Assembly: GCA_036925085.1 (NCBI GenBank)
Contig: JAUPFP010000020.1
Span: 3,218,995-3,282,994 of the forward strand
Length of the DNA: 64,000 bases
Source of the DNA: Brachycybe producta
Lineage: Eukaryota; Arthropoda; Diplopoda; Playtdesmida; Andrognathidae
Direction of reading: 5' to 3'
How positions within the stretch are numbered: the stretch's first letter is position 1; each line of letters begins with the position of its first letter. The notes below the pieces were generated by a model that ran no database searches, was not told the DNA's origin, and worked only from the letters and a program-made list of their open reading frames with translations. Shown piece after piece: positions 47,426 through 60,600 of this stretch. Made by a program: the position numbers and the translations under genes.

Positions 47426-47589
47426 AGAAATACAATTTAAATAAGACAAGTTTATTTTCATTTGGATTTGTTTCTGCATGTGAGGTTGGCGCATGTTCGG
47501 CGTTTCCGCCAAAAAAAAATACGATTGCATAGTAGGGGGAGACTGATTCGGGTTTACCACTGGGGGAGGTTGGCACAAGTGTGTAGGGA

Positions 47590-47790
47590 ACAGGCAATTA
47601 GAAATCGGGACAAACAGAAGTTGGCTCCGCCCTTTTTGTGACGACCGGCAACTTCTAATTGGTTTGTTGTGTGGTTCGACGTTGAAAAGGGGCGGAGCAT
47701 GTGACGTCAGACTACATAACCAACCATTTAGAAGTTGCCGGTCGTTTGGCGGAGCCAACTTCGGGTTTTTCCCGATTTCTAATTGCCTTG
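47590..47790. mobile_element. MITE family B1, copy 4
   Basis: ACAGGCAATTAGAAATCGGG to CCCGATTTCTAATTGCC, with the same palindromic layout. CRE TGACGTCA at 47702-47709. Confidence 0.8.
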
Positions 47791-47935
47791 TCCGGTAGAA
47801 CCGGTTCGCCAGTATACTCATAAGAACTGGTTCGAACCGGAACCGGTTCCCAAAAAAAAAAAATCAGAAACTGCGAACCAATTAAACCGGTTCCGAACTT
47901 AGTAGAAATGGTTCGGTTCCATCCGTTGGTCTTTT
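47790..47935. repeat. GGTTCGAACCGG-rich stretch
   Basis: Repeated GAACCGGTTC-type words. Similar wording occurs at 51712-51842 and in the array at 1-137. Confidence 0.55.
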
Positions 47936-48627
47936 TCTCATTACATTTGGGTTTTGTTTTTCTTCTTACAAACAAGATCAACACCGAAAGAAGAGCCAAT
48001 CGAAAACCACACACGGAAGAGCGAAATGAAGAGTAAAGAAATTAACAAATCGAACGAATCAATTGTCTGACATTTTGTATAAAAAACCCCATAAATTTGT
48101 TTCTAAATTTGTTTCCTATTTTTTTTTTTGTAAATATTCTTGTATCGTTTTTTTTAAAGAAGAAAAAAAATCAAATTCATTTAAATATTAATTTCTTTAA
48201 TTTTGTTTTTATTAAAATTAATCAAATTAAGTTATTTTATTAAAAAAAAAGAAAGAAATAGTTGAAACGAAAATTAAATTTAAATAATTGAATTTGTTAA
48301 TTATATATTTTAATCAGTATTTGTTAATTAACCCGTTTAATGAACTTAATTGTTTTTGTTTCGTTATTTATAATTGCAATCAACTCTTAAGAGAATCATC
48401 AAAGATTACAAAAAAAAATGTTTCTAATTTGTGATTGACAGAATTTAAAAATAAAAATTATTATGCAAATGAGTTATTTTACCTTTTTTATTTCCTGTTG
48501 TCTTCAAAAGTTCCTTCCATTTTTCTTTTAATAAAACGATGGAAATTTTATCTTTTTAACTAATTATAACTCAAGTCACGCACTTAAAACAACTATTAAA
48601 ATTGTTCATCAACAGCTGATTGTCAAA

Positions 48628-49672
48628 ACAGGCAGTTCTTCCCAGCAGTAAGATTTCGATTGCCCCGCCCTTTTATGAGCGTCCTCTCTGATTATATTCT
48701 GTTTTTTAGAAGAGCAAAATGAAGAGAAACTAGAAGGGTGGTAAAACTCAGTCACTTCAAGTGGCTGAATAGATATTTATTTTGTTTTTGTCCTCCTAGA
48801 TGGCGCTCCTGCAGTGGCTATTATGTTCTATAAGATGTCTCATCACTCCACCCGCGGTTTTGAGAAAATTTATATTTTTCAAGCGTACGTTTTTCAGGAG
48901 AAACATTACGAAAAAATTCAAAGTGTTTTGGAAACTAGAATAATTGGTGATAATGTTAAAAGTTTGCAAGAAAGGCGAAAATAGTTTTTCATTGGAAATG
49001 TCACTGGAAAAACCTAAAAATGGGTCATTTTTCAAATTGAACTATAAACTTATTTTTAAGATATTCACGAAAAGTCACGAAAAAACTTAACATACTCTTT
49101 TACCTTTCTAGTTTTGAAAACAATTTGAAATTTGTCATGATGACGTTTCTAAAAAAAAAAAACGTTCCCTTGACGTTTTTGAGGACCGGCAACTTCTAAT
49201 TGGTTTGTTATTTCGTCTAACGTCACATGCCCCGCCCTTATCAATTTCCAATTGGTTGATATTTGGGCTGACGCTCATGAAAGGGCAGAGTAAACGACTG
49301 TATGTTCCTGTCTTTACTCCAGGCAGTTCAACCCAGCACTAAAATTTCGTTTGCCCCGCCCCTTTTATGAGCGCCATCAATTTCTAATTTTTTGTTACTT
49401 TGTCTCATGTTATAAAAGGGCGGGGCAAACGAAATTTTAGCCCTGGGAAGAACTGCCTGTGTTTTTACTTGCCTGTGGTTGAGCTTCCACACAGGCATGT
49501 AAAGACATAGAGATTCAGTCGTTTGCCCCGTCCTTTTATGAACATCAGACCAATTGGAAAATTGAAAAGAGCGGGGCATGTGACGTCAGGCCAAATAACA
49601 AAAAAATTAGAAGTTGCCAGTCCTCATAAAAGGGGCGGAGCAAACGACTGTAGCTTACTGTTTTTACTTGCC
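48628..49672. mobile_element. Cluster of B2 MITE copies (5-8), partly broken
   Basis: 48628-48695 is a left end only. 49181-49310 has arms without termini. 49319-49460 runs CAGGCAGTTCAACCCAGC to AACTGCCTGT. 49487-49672 has CRE TGACGTCA at 49581. Between 48700 and 49180 lies a different repeat with TCTAGTTTTGAAAACAATT. Confidence 0.65.
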
Positions 49673-50088
49673 CGTCCCTTATACCCTCTGGGTGGGCGGG
49701 GCGTAGTTTATTCCTGTCCTTTACTTGCCTGTAGGTTACCACCCTTCTAGTTTCTAAAACACATTCAAGTTACACTTCATTTTGCACCTGAAAGGCAGAA
49801 AATAATCAAAAGTTTGAGACGCGTTTTCATTTTAAAACAACCTATAGATATACGTTTAATAAACTGTTACACGTTCTTGTTCAAATTCAGTTCACGTTAT
49901 TCTTTCCACTTCCAGTTTCAAACATATTTGATGAAAATTTCTTGTTCATAAAGTTGCATTTTTTTTTTAGATGAACAAACAATATCCAGCAGTATAGGCT
50001 CACTGCTGCTTAGAAAAACGATCCTTCAAATGAATTGCAGGTCACATTCATTACTTAATAAAATCCCGGCTATCAATCTGAATTAATT

Positions 50089-50231
50089 ACAGCCAATTGT
50101 GCTCAGCATTAGAATTTCTTTTGCTCCGCCCTTTTATGAACGTCATCAATTTCTAATTGGGTTTGTTACTAGGTCTGACGTCATAAAAGGTGGGAGCAAA
50201 AGAAATTCTAATGCTGGGCACAATTGCCTGT
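50089..50231. mobile_element. MITE family B2, copy 9, with target duplication
   Basis: 143 bp bounded by a perfect 9-bp GAATTAATT (50080-50088 and 50232-50240). Internal CRE TGACGTCA at 50176-50183. Confidence 0.8.
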
Positions 50232-50960
50232 GAATTAATTAATATAAATTATTTATTATTAATAACGAAGAGAAACATTTAATTGACAAATTTTCGTACT
50301 GCAGACGCACGTTGAACTATAATTTGCGACTTGAATCGCATTAAAATTATAGGCATTATTTTTTTTTACTGAAAATTAGCAGCCAATTCCCGATAGAAAA
50401 TGGCGGTCATCTCCAAAGAACAACAAGTGACCTTTACCTGTTTCAAAAAAAAAAAAAAGGTGAAACAGCTCGGTTTCTTAAGCTAATTTTCTTATTCAAT
50501 GCGCAATCTAGTATATTCGATTTCTCATTTATTATAAATTCCTAACTGTAAATTGCTATTGGTCAATTTGTCTACAACTATGACGTCACAAAATGAAAAC
50601 CTATTCACGTGATGTCACATTCACTGGATAAATATGTCGTTGTAAGTACTCGAGTGACGTCATAGAAGAACAACAGTAAATAAAAGAGTGAAATACTGTC
50701 ATGCCATCACATTTGTGAAGATCATATTTTCAAACACTGTGGGGCTTCCTCCTTTACATTTAATGATAATGTGAACGCCACATTGGGTCACCTCTCTCGT
50801 TGACAAAAAAAAACATTTCAACTAGTACATTGTGCTTCAAAACGTCACTTTATAAACGTTTGCTTATGTCTAACTTCTTACACATAATTACTCTTGGCGA
50901 CTGCTACTACGTCAAAATCTCAAAATCTCATTTGTTACCAAATTCGAAGAAAACAAACAA

Positions 50961-51167
50961 ACAGGCAATTAGAAATCGAGACATACAGAAGTTGGCTCCG
51001 CCCTTTTCTTTGACGACCGGCAACTTCTAATTGGTTGGTTATGTAGTCTGACGTCCCATGTTCCGCCCTTTTCAACGTCGAGCCACACAACAAACCAATT
51101 AGACGTTGCCGGTCGTCATAAAAAGGGCGGAGCCAACTTATGTTCGTCCCGATTTTTAATTGCCTGT
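50961..51167. mobile_element. MITE family B1, copy 5
   Basis: ACAGGCAATTAGAAATCG to AATTGCCTGT, 0.2 kb downstream of the THOC5 stop. Its CRE position reads TGACGTCC, one base off. Confidence 0.8.
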
Positions 51168-51371
51168 AAAAAAAATATTCGTCAAAAGGCCATTCGGAAC
51201 TTACGTTATGTGGTTTTAATGTTTACAATCAAATCATCAGCCGAACAATAAAACCTGATAGTGACTCCCATAAAGCTACAATTAAACATTCGTATGGTGT
51301 GGATTAACTAGCTATACGTAATATTACGATGGTATTAATTTTTAAAAATCAAAAGTTGAAATGCGACCGTT

Positions 51372-51632
51372 CTATCGATGAGTAAATAGACACAACTTCG
51401 AGTCGTACTTAAAAGGCTTACTTCGACTGCGGCCGCGAGACTGTTGAAAGAACATCTTCTCTTTCGCAAACTCTTGAGGCCCTTCGACCACCCCGTTCGT
51501 AGCTTCGGTCTCGAGATAGACGTCGAAACACATGGCCAGACACTGTACCTGGTTGGAGAGTAAACAGTGGTGAGGTGGCTTCGAAGCCGATGCCAACTCC
51601 TTCCAATGGACATTAACTTCTTGTTCCATGTC
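51372..51632 (-). CDS. THOC5: THOC5 exon p, C-terminus and stop
   Basis: 86 codons plus TAG. Encodes [32 protein letters not shown] and SRSKPFKY, ending LFTHR. Human ends PSRMKPFKYNHP and FFSHR. I saw no clear AATAAA on the - strand just downstream. Confidence 0.97.
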   Translation of the reverse strand, partial: DMEQEVNVHWKELASASKPPHHCLLSNQVQCLAMCFDVYLETEATNGVVEGPQEFAKEKMFFQQSRGRSRSKPFKYDSKLCLFTHR

Positions 51633-54600
51633 CTATTTGAATAGAAATAAGTCTTGTTTCAAAAGTTTGGAAACAACTAATGCCGAGGTCACATTAATCA
51701 CATAGAGGTGGCAACGGGTACGACCGAACCGTTTTTTACCAGGTTCGGAACCGGTTTAATCGGTTTGTGATTCTCTGGAAACCGGTTCTGATCAGTTCCG
51801 TCGATCTTGACGAAACGGTTCAAACCGGTTCCCAATATACATTAGCAGATTTATAACTAAAAACCTAACGGACACACCTTAAAGTCACAATAAGTAATTT
51901 TACCCATAAAGCTGAGTCGTTTAGACTTGTTTTCGCCTGTTGCCAAACGGAGCTTAGCGCAATCACAGGAGGCTCCAGTGGATAATGTGTACTGATCGCC
52001 ACGAGCGCAGTTAATACCGCTGTCAAAATAAAGAATTATCATTATTATATTAAAAAGCTTTGTGAAGCTACGAAACATGTTGGGGGCACCTTGAGAACAC
52101 CTAGTAATCATGGGATAAGATCGCCTTTTAAGTGTTTTTAGAGCGCTTTTTCGCTTGTTTTGCATCTGGTGGTGGTGGTGGTGTTTTCAGAGAGTTTGCC
52201 ACGTGCACGCCAATAATAAAATTTCATATGTATTAACCACTTTGCAACCTTTTACGAGCATTAGACACACCAACATGCACGTGCGGCATGACTCCACAGA
52301 CACAACGTTAAGCGAAATTTGATGTTTCCAAAAAACATGGTCACGATTCTAGCCACCTTTATGTCTTTTAAGTTGAATTTTAACGATAATTAACGTTGTA
52401 ATGTCTTCTTCCATGTTGTGGCCACGTATATTAACGGCAGTTTATTGGAATATATTTAAAGGCGTTTTTATTTTATACAATTTTGAATTATGCTAATTTG
52501 CTTGACCCCATGTTAAAGAGACCATTTACTTCAAAAAAGGTCCATTTTGCTAATCACCTTTCGGTTCTTTAATAGGCTACATCACTAAATTACTTTGAAA
52601 AATCTCCGCAAAGAGTGCTGGCATCGTTTTTCTATTCAACCCATAGACCCGATATTAAAGAAGAAACGTTAGTTTTTAAAATACACAGTCGCGGCGGCAA
52701 TATGTTTATTTTTTATATTTAAAGTTGTCCAATTTTTATTTTTCAAAGTGCAATATGCACCTTAAATAAATGCTGATCGAGTGATAGAATGACAAAAAAT
52801 TGGTAAGTGGGATTATATTTTTAAAAACTATTTCAAAATTGCGAATTTCTAACTCTTATGTTAAACTCCATTGAGTAGCACTTGTGAGAAAAAACATTCA
52901 TTAAAATGCTCGTATAAATACCTAAAAATAACGTGCGCCAATGTATTGGCTTACAAGCGCGTACTCAATGGAGTTTAACATAAGAGTTAAAAATTCGCGA
53001 TTTTGAAATACTTTTTAAAAATAGAACCGCACTTACCAATGTTTTGTCATTCTATCACTCGATCAGCAATATATTGAAGGTGCACATTGCACTTTGAAAA
53101 CTTAATATTGGACAACTTTAAATATGAAAAACAAACATATTGCCGCTGCGACTGTGTATTTTAAAAATTAACGTTTCTTCTTTAACATCGGGTCTATGGG
53201 CTCAATAGAAAAACGACACTAGCGCTTTTTGCGGAGATTTTTCGAAGTAATTTTGTGATGTAGCCTCTTAAGAAAAATTGGGTATGTTCTATAGGTAAAT
53301 TGATGGAGGTTTCGAATTGCAGTTTAGTTGCTAAAGCCATTATTTGAACAACTTTGGTGATCTACAATAGAAACCTCTGCACATGATTATGACACACGTC
53401 ATTATGATGCTACGGAATAGTCCTAGTCAATGTTAAAACAGGTGAAACAACTGGACATGACTAGTAGTCATGTCCAGTTGGTTCACCTGTTTTAACACAC
53501 TGTAGTGAACTTCGAACAAACTGGCCAACGTTTTCAAACACCTCCAACAAATGCACTAATAGGTGTATGAAAGAAAAATTGAAATACCTGATTGTCGCTC
53601 TAATTTGGCCGAAAACACGAAGTGCTTGTCAGTAACCAGTCCATTACTGACAAACCGTGAAACCTGAGGCATGGCCTACGCAAAATAAAATGTAGAAAAT
53701 AAATCTTAAAATTCTTTTCGCATAATAAATAAAATAAACGCACAGTACATTTACTATACATTACGTTAATAAATCTTAACTTGCATTAACCAGCTTTTTT
53801 ATATTTTTTTTTCCTACTACAAGTTTCCAAACAAACTTCGAATTTCGTTTAAATGTTGTTTTTAACGAGCTTCAATACAATAATACTTCGCTTAAAACTT
53901 CCCTGTTTAGCACTGTTTCGTACGCTCGCATCATCGCTCGCATTCATTTACGTAATTCCGACCTATAATGACCAGGTTTAGTGCAGTTTCAGTTAGTGCT
54001 CCACTTTCCAGAAAACTATCCTGGGCGCTTACGGGTGTATTACCATACCTGTTCAGTGCACTAAAAAGTGGACTCTAAACGTTTTTTAAGAGGCTATCTT
54101 GTCACCTCAAATACCATGTTTTATAAAAAAAAAACTTTTATCAACATTTTTTGTGAAATTTTGTAAAAATTTGGAGAAATCTTATGAAAATTTGGGAAAA
54201 TTTGTGAAAATTAAAAAAAAAAATTGTGAAAATTGTAATCCTGAAAACGAATTGTGTTTATAAGAATCTTAATAAATTTCTTGATGTTTATACAGTCGAA
54301 CGTCGATTATCGGAACTAATGTCGGACATGTCTAGTTCCGATAAATGAAAATTCATAAGATCGAACTCCCATTAAAAAAAAAAGTGGAGAAAAGTAAGAA
54401 AAAACCGATTGCAACGATATTTTATTTATTTCCATAAAAATAAATTTATAAAAAAAAATTGGTTCCAATAATTATCGACGCTCTACTGTATGTTGTTAAC
54501 AAAAAAAAAGTTGTGCTCACAATTAAGTTGCCAACCCTGGTCCATCATTGTAAACAATGTGCAATAGAACAGTCACTCTATTGACACTAGTTACACTGGA

Positions 54601-57600
54601 GTGATTTGATTCTATCAGTGTATATCTCCCACATACAGTAGTAAGGCACCCATAGAATTTTTTTCAACATTATTTTATGTTTCTTGACGAAATTAATCAT
54701 TTTTATCTAATAACCTCTGTTCATCTACGGAAATTAACATGCCTGCTATTTCAAACGTTTTTTTTAAATACAGTAGAAGGAATCATAATTAAGTTATGCA
54801 ATCCATCCGTGGATCGACAGTATATTTAAAGCGCTTATTGCACGAAACGACTAACCTTACTATGAAACGACTAACCTTAAACACAACACGTTAAATGGCT
54901 ATAACAAACAGAAAAAAATCATCACGTGCGCCACTGTGGTTTTTTAAAATTAATTTTACGTATTTTTACGAACATTTTAATGGATTTTTTTTTTGCTTAC
55001 GAGCGCGTACTCAATGGAGTACATAAAAGTTAGAAATTCGCGATTTCGAAAATAGTTTTTAAAAATATAACCGCACTTACCAATTTTTTGTCATTCTATC
55101 ACTTGATCAGCATATATTTAAGGTGCACAGTGCACTTTGAAAACTTAACATTGGACAACTTTAAATATGAAAAATGAACATATTGTCGCGATTGTGTGTA
55201 TTTTAAAAAATAACGTTTTATCTATGGGTTCAATAGAAAACGATGCTAGCGCTCTTTGCAGAGATTTTTCAAAATAATTTTGTCCCTCTTAAGCCTCTTA
55301 AGTTTTGAATAATAGCAAAACGTGTTGACGAACAAAATCTGCTTCGCATCATTATCTTCCACAATTCTTGCAATGAAGGTTGCATTTTACTTTGTACGAA
55401 AACAATTATTTTCAAGCGACCAAAAAGCTCGACACAGACAAAAATAAAAAAGACAAATAAGAAACTAACTTGATAGTCTTCCCAAGTCAAACTTGTCCAC
55501 GAAGTCAAACGAGTCGAAATTTTGGCCGGAAACAATTTCAACGACTCCGAAGGAACAGAAACAATTCCCTGTTCTGTAAATAAACAAATAAAAGAAACCA
55601 CATGGTTTTAGACGTTTTGTAATCATACTCTGCATTTATAAAGCAACATTCAAAAGAAATTAATAGCGTTTTACAAATGTATACAATTTTGAACTAGGTT
55701 AATTTGCTTGACCCACGTTAAAGACCATTCACATTAACAAGGGATTCAGGGAACCCTTTAGAACTCCATTGCTTTAATATACGCTTTCATATATCAAACA
55801 ACCAATTTTCTTTCATTGTTACATGCATATGCACATGTACACGCATGCGCGCATGTGTAAGCCCATGTACACACGTGCGCACATGTGTATGTAGATAAAC
55901 GCACACGTATGTACTCACGTACATGACATAGGTACATGTGATGCACATGCGTTATTCATTTGTAATAGTATAGTTTAAAATGAGAACACGTCACATGTAT
56001 TTTAATATACAAAAATAATAACAGAACATAGAAAGGAACACCCCTCCTAAATAATAGGAATTGTCCCCCTTTCAAATGCTACAACTAGAAAGAGGAAGAA
56101 TCTCGATTTTTTTTAAAAAAAATTTACGTTTTTAAAAAATCGAAATTTCATATATTGGAGCACTCTAAAATTTCAATTTCTTTCCAGATTCATCATCAGA
56201 AAGTGTACATAATTTTAGGTCTGATGACATTTTGTTGTTGGTGGCACCCACAAAAATTTATGACCAAAAACTCAAAATTTGTTTCTAAAAAATTCATAAC
56301 AAAATAACCCCTGGGTAAAATTTTCTGATTTTACGTCAGGAGCATCATATTAGCCCACTGAATCAAATAAAAAACACTCCATGTTCTTGAGTTGTTCAAC
56401 CCACAAACTCGGCCATCCAGACACACAGACATTTTTTTTTGCCCCTTTCCTTGCACGATTCTAAAAAGGTCCATTTTCCTAGCCACCTTCTAGTTCCATT
56501 AAAACATTGTTCAGCTTTAAAGCCATGAATAACACGCCCGCGAGAAGTTCCAGAACAGTTCATGAACAGAATCCGAACCCGGCTGAGACGGGAGTGAGCT
56601 TGTCTCGCCAGTTGACATTTATTACACCTTCGTCGTTTGATGACGTTTTTAATAAAACGCGATCAAGGTCAACTATATGTTGCACCCTTCCCAACCAAGA
56701 ACCCGATGCTATTAAATTGGAGAGGGGAAAAGGCTGGAAAGTGTAGAAAGGGGGGGGGGGGCAGAGAAACGCGGAGGGGGAAAAAAGTGGGAGGGGGTGA
56801 AAGAAATTGAAATGAAAGGAGTAAAAAAGGAACAAACGATGCGCATGCGCACAACTGCCTGTGAATTTTGCTCCCGTCATTTATGACGGGTTACCCCACT
56901 AGTATATATATATCCTTCCGATATTAAGGTATTTTCATGACGTTCCGAAATGTTATTTGGTAGCTAGAATCATTTAAACAACTTTGTAACCATTACACTG
57001 ACTAGTGTCTCATGGCACGTTAAACTCTTAAGGTGTTAGGCTCTTAATATGCTCTTTAGGTATTGAGATAATTTCATGACGTTTCCATTCCCGTTTGGAT
57101 GTGAGGGGCATTTCAGTAATTATGGAATTCCAAAATTGACTTTGTCTCATGGCACGTGCAGTTCCGGAGTGTAACTATTAAGGTAAAATGGCATTTTCGG
57201 AACATTTCGAATTGCCATTTGTTTGGTAGATTCGGGTAATCGGTTAAACTTCTAGTTTTTAAAACACTTATCTTTTGTTAAAAGTAATTTTTAAAAAGCA
57301 GTAAATTAATCTATATTCAAGTAATGTTTTCACATAAAAGCTAGCAGACGATAACACTCAAAACACCTAAAATTTTCCTACAAATAAAACACGCACCCAA
57401 ATCTACGAGAAGTTTCTGCAGAGAGATTCGAGCATCGAGCCGTTCCTTAATCGCATGTATGACCATTTCCATGTGGCTGCAGCTAATGTCCGAAGGCGAA
57501 TTTCCTTTAGAAAGCGTCACGTTCAGAGACGATTCCTTCGTCCCTTGAGCTTGAACGAAGTCGAGTCCGCCTAACCGTTGAGCCCAGACGTACGGACGAC

Positions 57601-60600
57601 CAATCTCCGAAACATACGTCTCAAAATCGTCCATACTAGAGACGACAACAAGACGGTAAAAGTTAATTTCAGACAATATAAGTTATATTTTACCCCAAAC
57701 GTTTTAATTGGTAGTAATTGGCTTTATTCGGCGTTACGAGTCCAAAATCGTCTGGAAATAAACAATCCAAAAGTATGGACAGCGATAAAACATCCCTTAA
57801 AAAGAAACAAAGTTCGAAGCTGAGTAAAAACAAAAAACTGTGTCCGAAATTGTTAAATTGTGATTTTTCTTTCATTCTAACCGAGACGGTGTCTGCATTT
57901 CGCTTGCAAGAGTTAATTCCGTCATAACGGTAATTATGTGTAAAGCGACTAAATAATAAAATCGCAATTTCAATTTGCTGCCATCTACAAAAAAAGAAGA
58001 AGAGATTCATTGAAAAGGATGAAAGACGTTGATTCCTCTCGACAAACAGGAAGTTACCTTTCGCAGTTAGAACGATCGTGACGCAGAGCGGATGCTTCTG
58101 AAGAATTTTCCGCCTTACTTCGGTCAGTTTGTCTGTAGTACTTCGTCTGTACCGCTTCTACGGCCGATAAAAAAACATAAATCCACAACTCGTAACTAAA
58201 CAATTAACGAAGACAAATTGTTTAACGTACGACGCCAACTAATTCCTCCTGATCCGAATCGCCACTATCCTCATCTAACAACAAAAAAACATTAAGGTAG
58301 GTTGAACGTTTTTTTTTTTTTTTGAAACATCATCATGAAAACATTCAAATTGTTTTTAAAACTACAACGGTAGGAGATTAGGCTAAAAGTTTTTTCATGG
58401 CAACTAAATATGTTACAGCAATTCGAAATTTTTTCCATTGACATTTCGTGAAAAAGTATTTCTGACCCTTTCCATCACCAGTCAGTCAGGGCATGCCACT
58501 CATAATCACCAATTTTGATGAAAATTAAATTGTGTGTAGAGATTACAAAATAATTACACCCTTATTTTTTATTTTGCCATATGACCATTATTTCTTGAGA
58601 AAAAAATTCCCAACGTTTGGGTATCGGACGCAAAAATGCATTTTTCTGTAAAATTTTAAAATTCAATATCTCGTAAACCGTAAGACAGATTTGTATGATA
58701 TTTTCAGGGTATAATCTACATAGTATATATCAACACAGTATATATTCATTATTGAATATTCTAATTTATAAATTGGAGAAAAAAAAATTCCCTAAAACGT
58801 TGCGAATTTTGAAAAAATGTGTCTTTTCTGATGCCCTTTATAATGGCAAAGAAAAGCGCCATTTTCACATGAAACACACCAGTGAATTCTGTATTCAAAG
58901 ACGAATTCAGAAATACCAATGAAGTTAATATGTATTAATAAACACAAAAACTACGCTGAAAACAAATAGTACATTTTGCCGAAAATCGTCATTTTCATGG
59001 GTTTTTGACCTTTAAAAAAATAGGGGTCTAATTATTTTGCAATCCCTACACACAATTAAATTTTCATCAAAATTGGTGACTATGAGTGGCATGCCCTGCC
59101 TGACTGGTGATGGAATCGGTCCTTCCGCCTTTTTTTCAAAACTGTCATAAAAAGTTTATTTTGAAAGATATCATGAAAAAACTTTTAGCATTATCACCAA
59201 ATTCACCAACTATTCTAGTTTCTTAAAAACTCGTGGGTGGGAACGAAGAAACCTCTTACGGTCACCTTACGGATAGTTTCATGGTGAAAAACTCAATCAC
59301 TTAAGGTGGCTGGATAGATATTAAGAAATCATCATCAGAGGGCGGAATAAAATGTTTTTATTATTGGAAAATATGTACATATATATGTACTCAAAATGGG
59401 CAAAATATGTATTAAAATATTTTTAAATTCCTAAATATTCTTTAATAAGCAAATAGTCTGTTTAATACTTTTAATTCGTTTATTTTAATTTTCTTAGAAA
59501 GTAAAAATGTTTTATCATCAGAATTATCATAAAATGTAGATGTTAGATAATTGATAGTGAGAGAGCACTTTACTACAATAGGGACTTAGCGAAATTTCGT
59601 ACGAAATTAAGTTTCACGAAATTTATATATTTAAATTAAGTGATTTCGTTTTCGTTTCAATTTCGTTATTGTAGTTAGCGAAGCAACCCAAAAACGTAAA
59701 CGAAATCATTCACCTTTTACGGCGTGCGGTAATTTTTGCCTAATTAATCGCCACTAAGCGTAGATTGTTTTAATTTTTATTGTTCTTTGCACTTAATATT
59801 CTTGCTTTAATCGGAAATCTTTCATGTAGGGTTGGTTATTCTTTTTAAAACGACGTCGTTTTCCATCGACAAAATCCAACTACGAAATAATTTTATAATT
59901 TCGTAAAGAAATGCCTCATTTCGTACGAAATCTTTGTGTTGTAACGAAATCAGCCGGAAATGACGTCAAAATAATGGATTTCGTAAATAAATTTATTTCG
60001 TACGAAATTTTGCTAAGTCCCTAATACTTCACAAGTTACTGTAAAAGACAAATTTTCTTTCAAATAGTAAATGGTTTTGTTAAATTTCATTAACAACTGG
60101 AAAACAGACATAAAATAACTTAACTTTCTTTGTCTTCTTTGTTTCTAACATGTGGTCTCTACTAATTAACCTTATATAAAGTAACTAATGATTCACGAAA
60201 TAACATTTAGATACTTGAAAAATTATAATTTTGTTAGTTTCTTTCCAATTCAGTGATTAATAATGATTGTGATTGGTATAAATATTTGAAATTTGAAAAA
60301 AAATATTTATATGTTTAAATTTCAATAAATATTTACAAAAATATGTGTATTTAAATATTTTCCAAAATATGTAAAATATGTATTTATAAATGTAGTTTAT
60401 TCAATTCCTAACATTCTGAAATGGATGGATATTAAATTTGGGCATGATAGCTGAATGTATTTGGAATATGTTTTTTATAGAATTCCGCCCTCTGATCATC
60501 ATGAATAAACTTGTGCCAATTGGTTGCCACCAATTTTTATTTCTGAAATTCCCCGATTTGTTTCAGTTTTCCATACCAAAGTTGGATATTTTCCAGGTTT

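Larger units (their letters stand above)
45874..51371. other. Convergent intergenic region
   Basis: 5.5 kb between the MYO18 and THOC5 stop codons. Holds seven or more small inverted-repeat elements and an AT-rich stretch (47940-48620) with nothing recognised. Both 3' UTRs and poly(A) sites must lie here, but I could not assign them. Confidence 0.75.

Noticed and set aside
47339-47821. 160-codon ORF on the - strand, longest in the intergenic region
   Set aside because: It crosses two inverted-repeat elements (46921-47425 and 47590-47790). No domain and no codon signal.
53431-53497. miRNA precursor
   Set aside because: The loop is a single base, which cannot serve as a pre-miRNA terminal loop.
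57578-58010. ORFs on + and other - frames over THOC5 exons
   Set aside because: Shadows of THOC5 exons j-l, whose frame is fixed by homology and splice phases.
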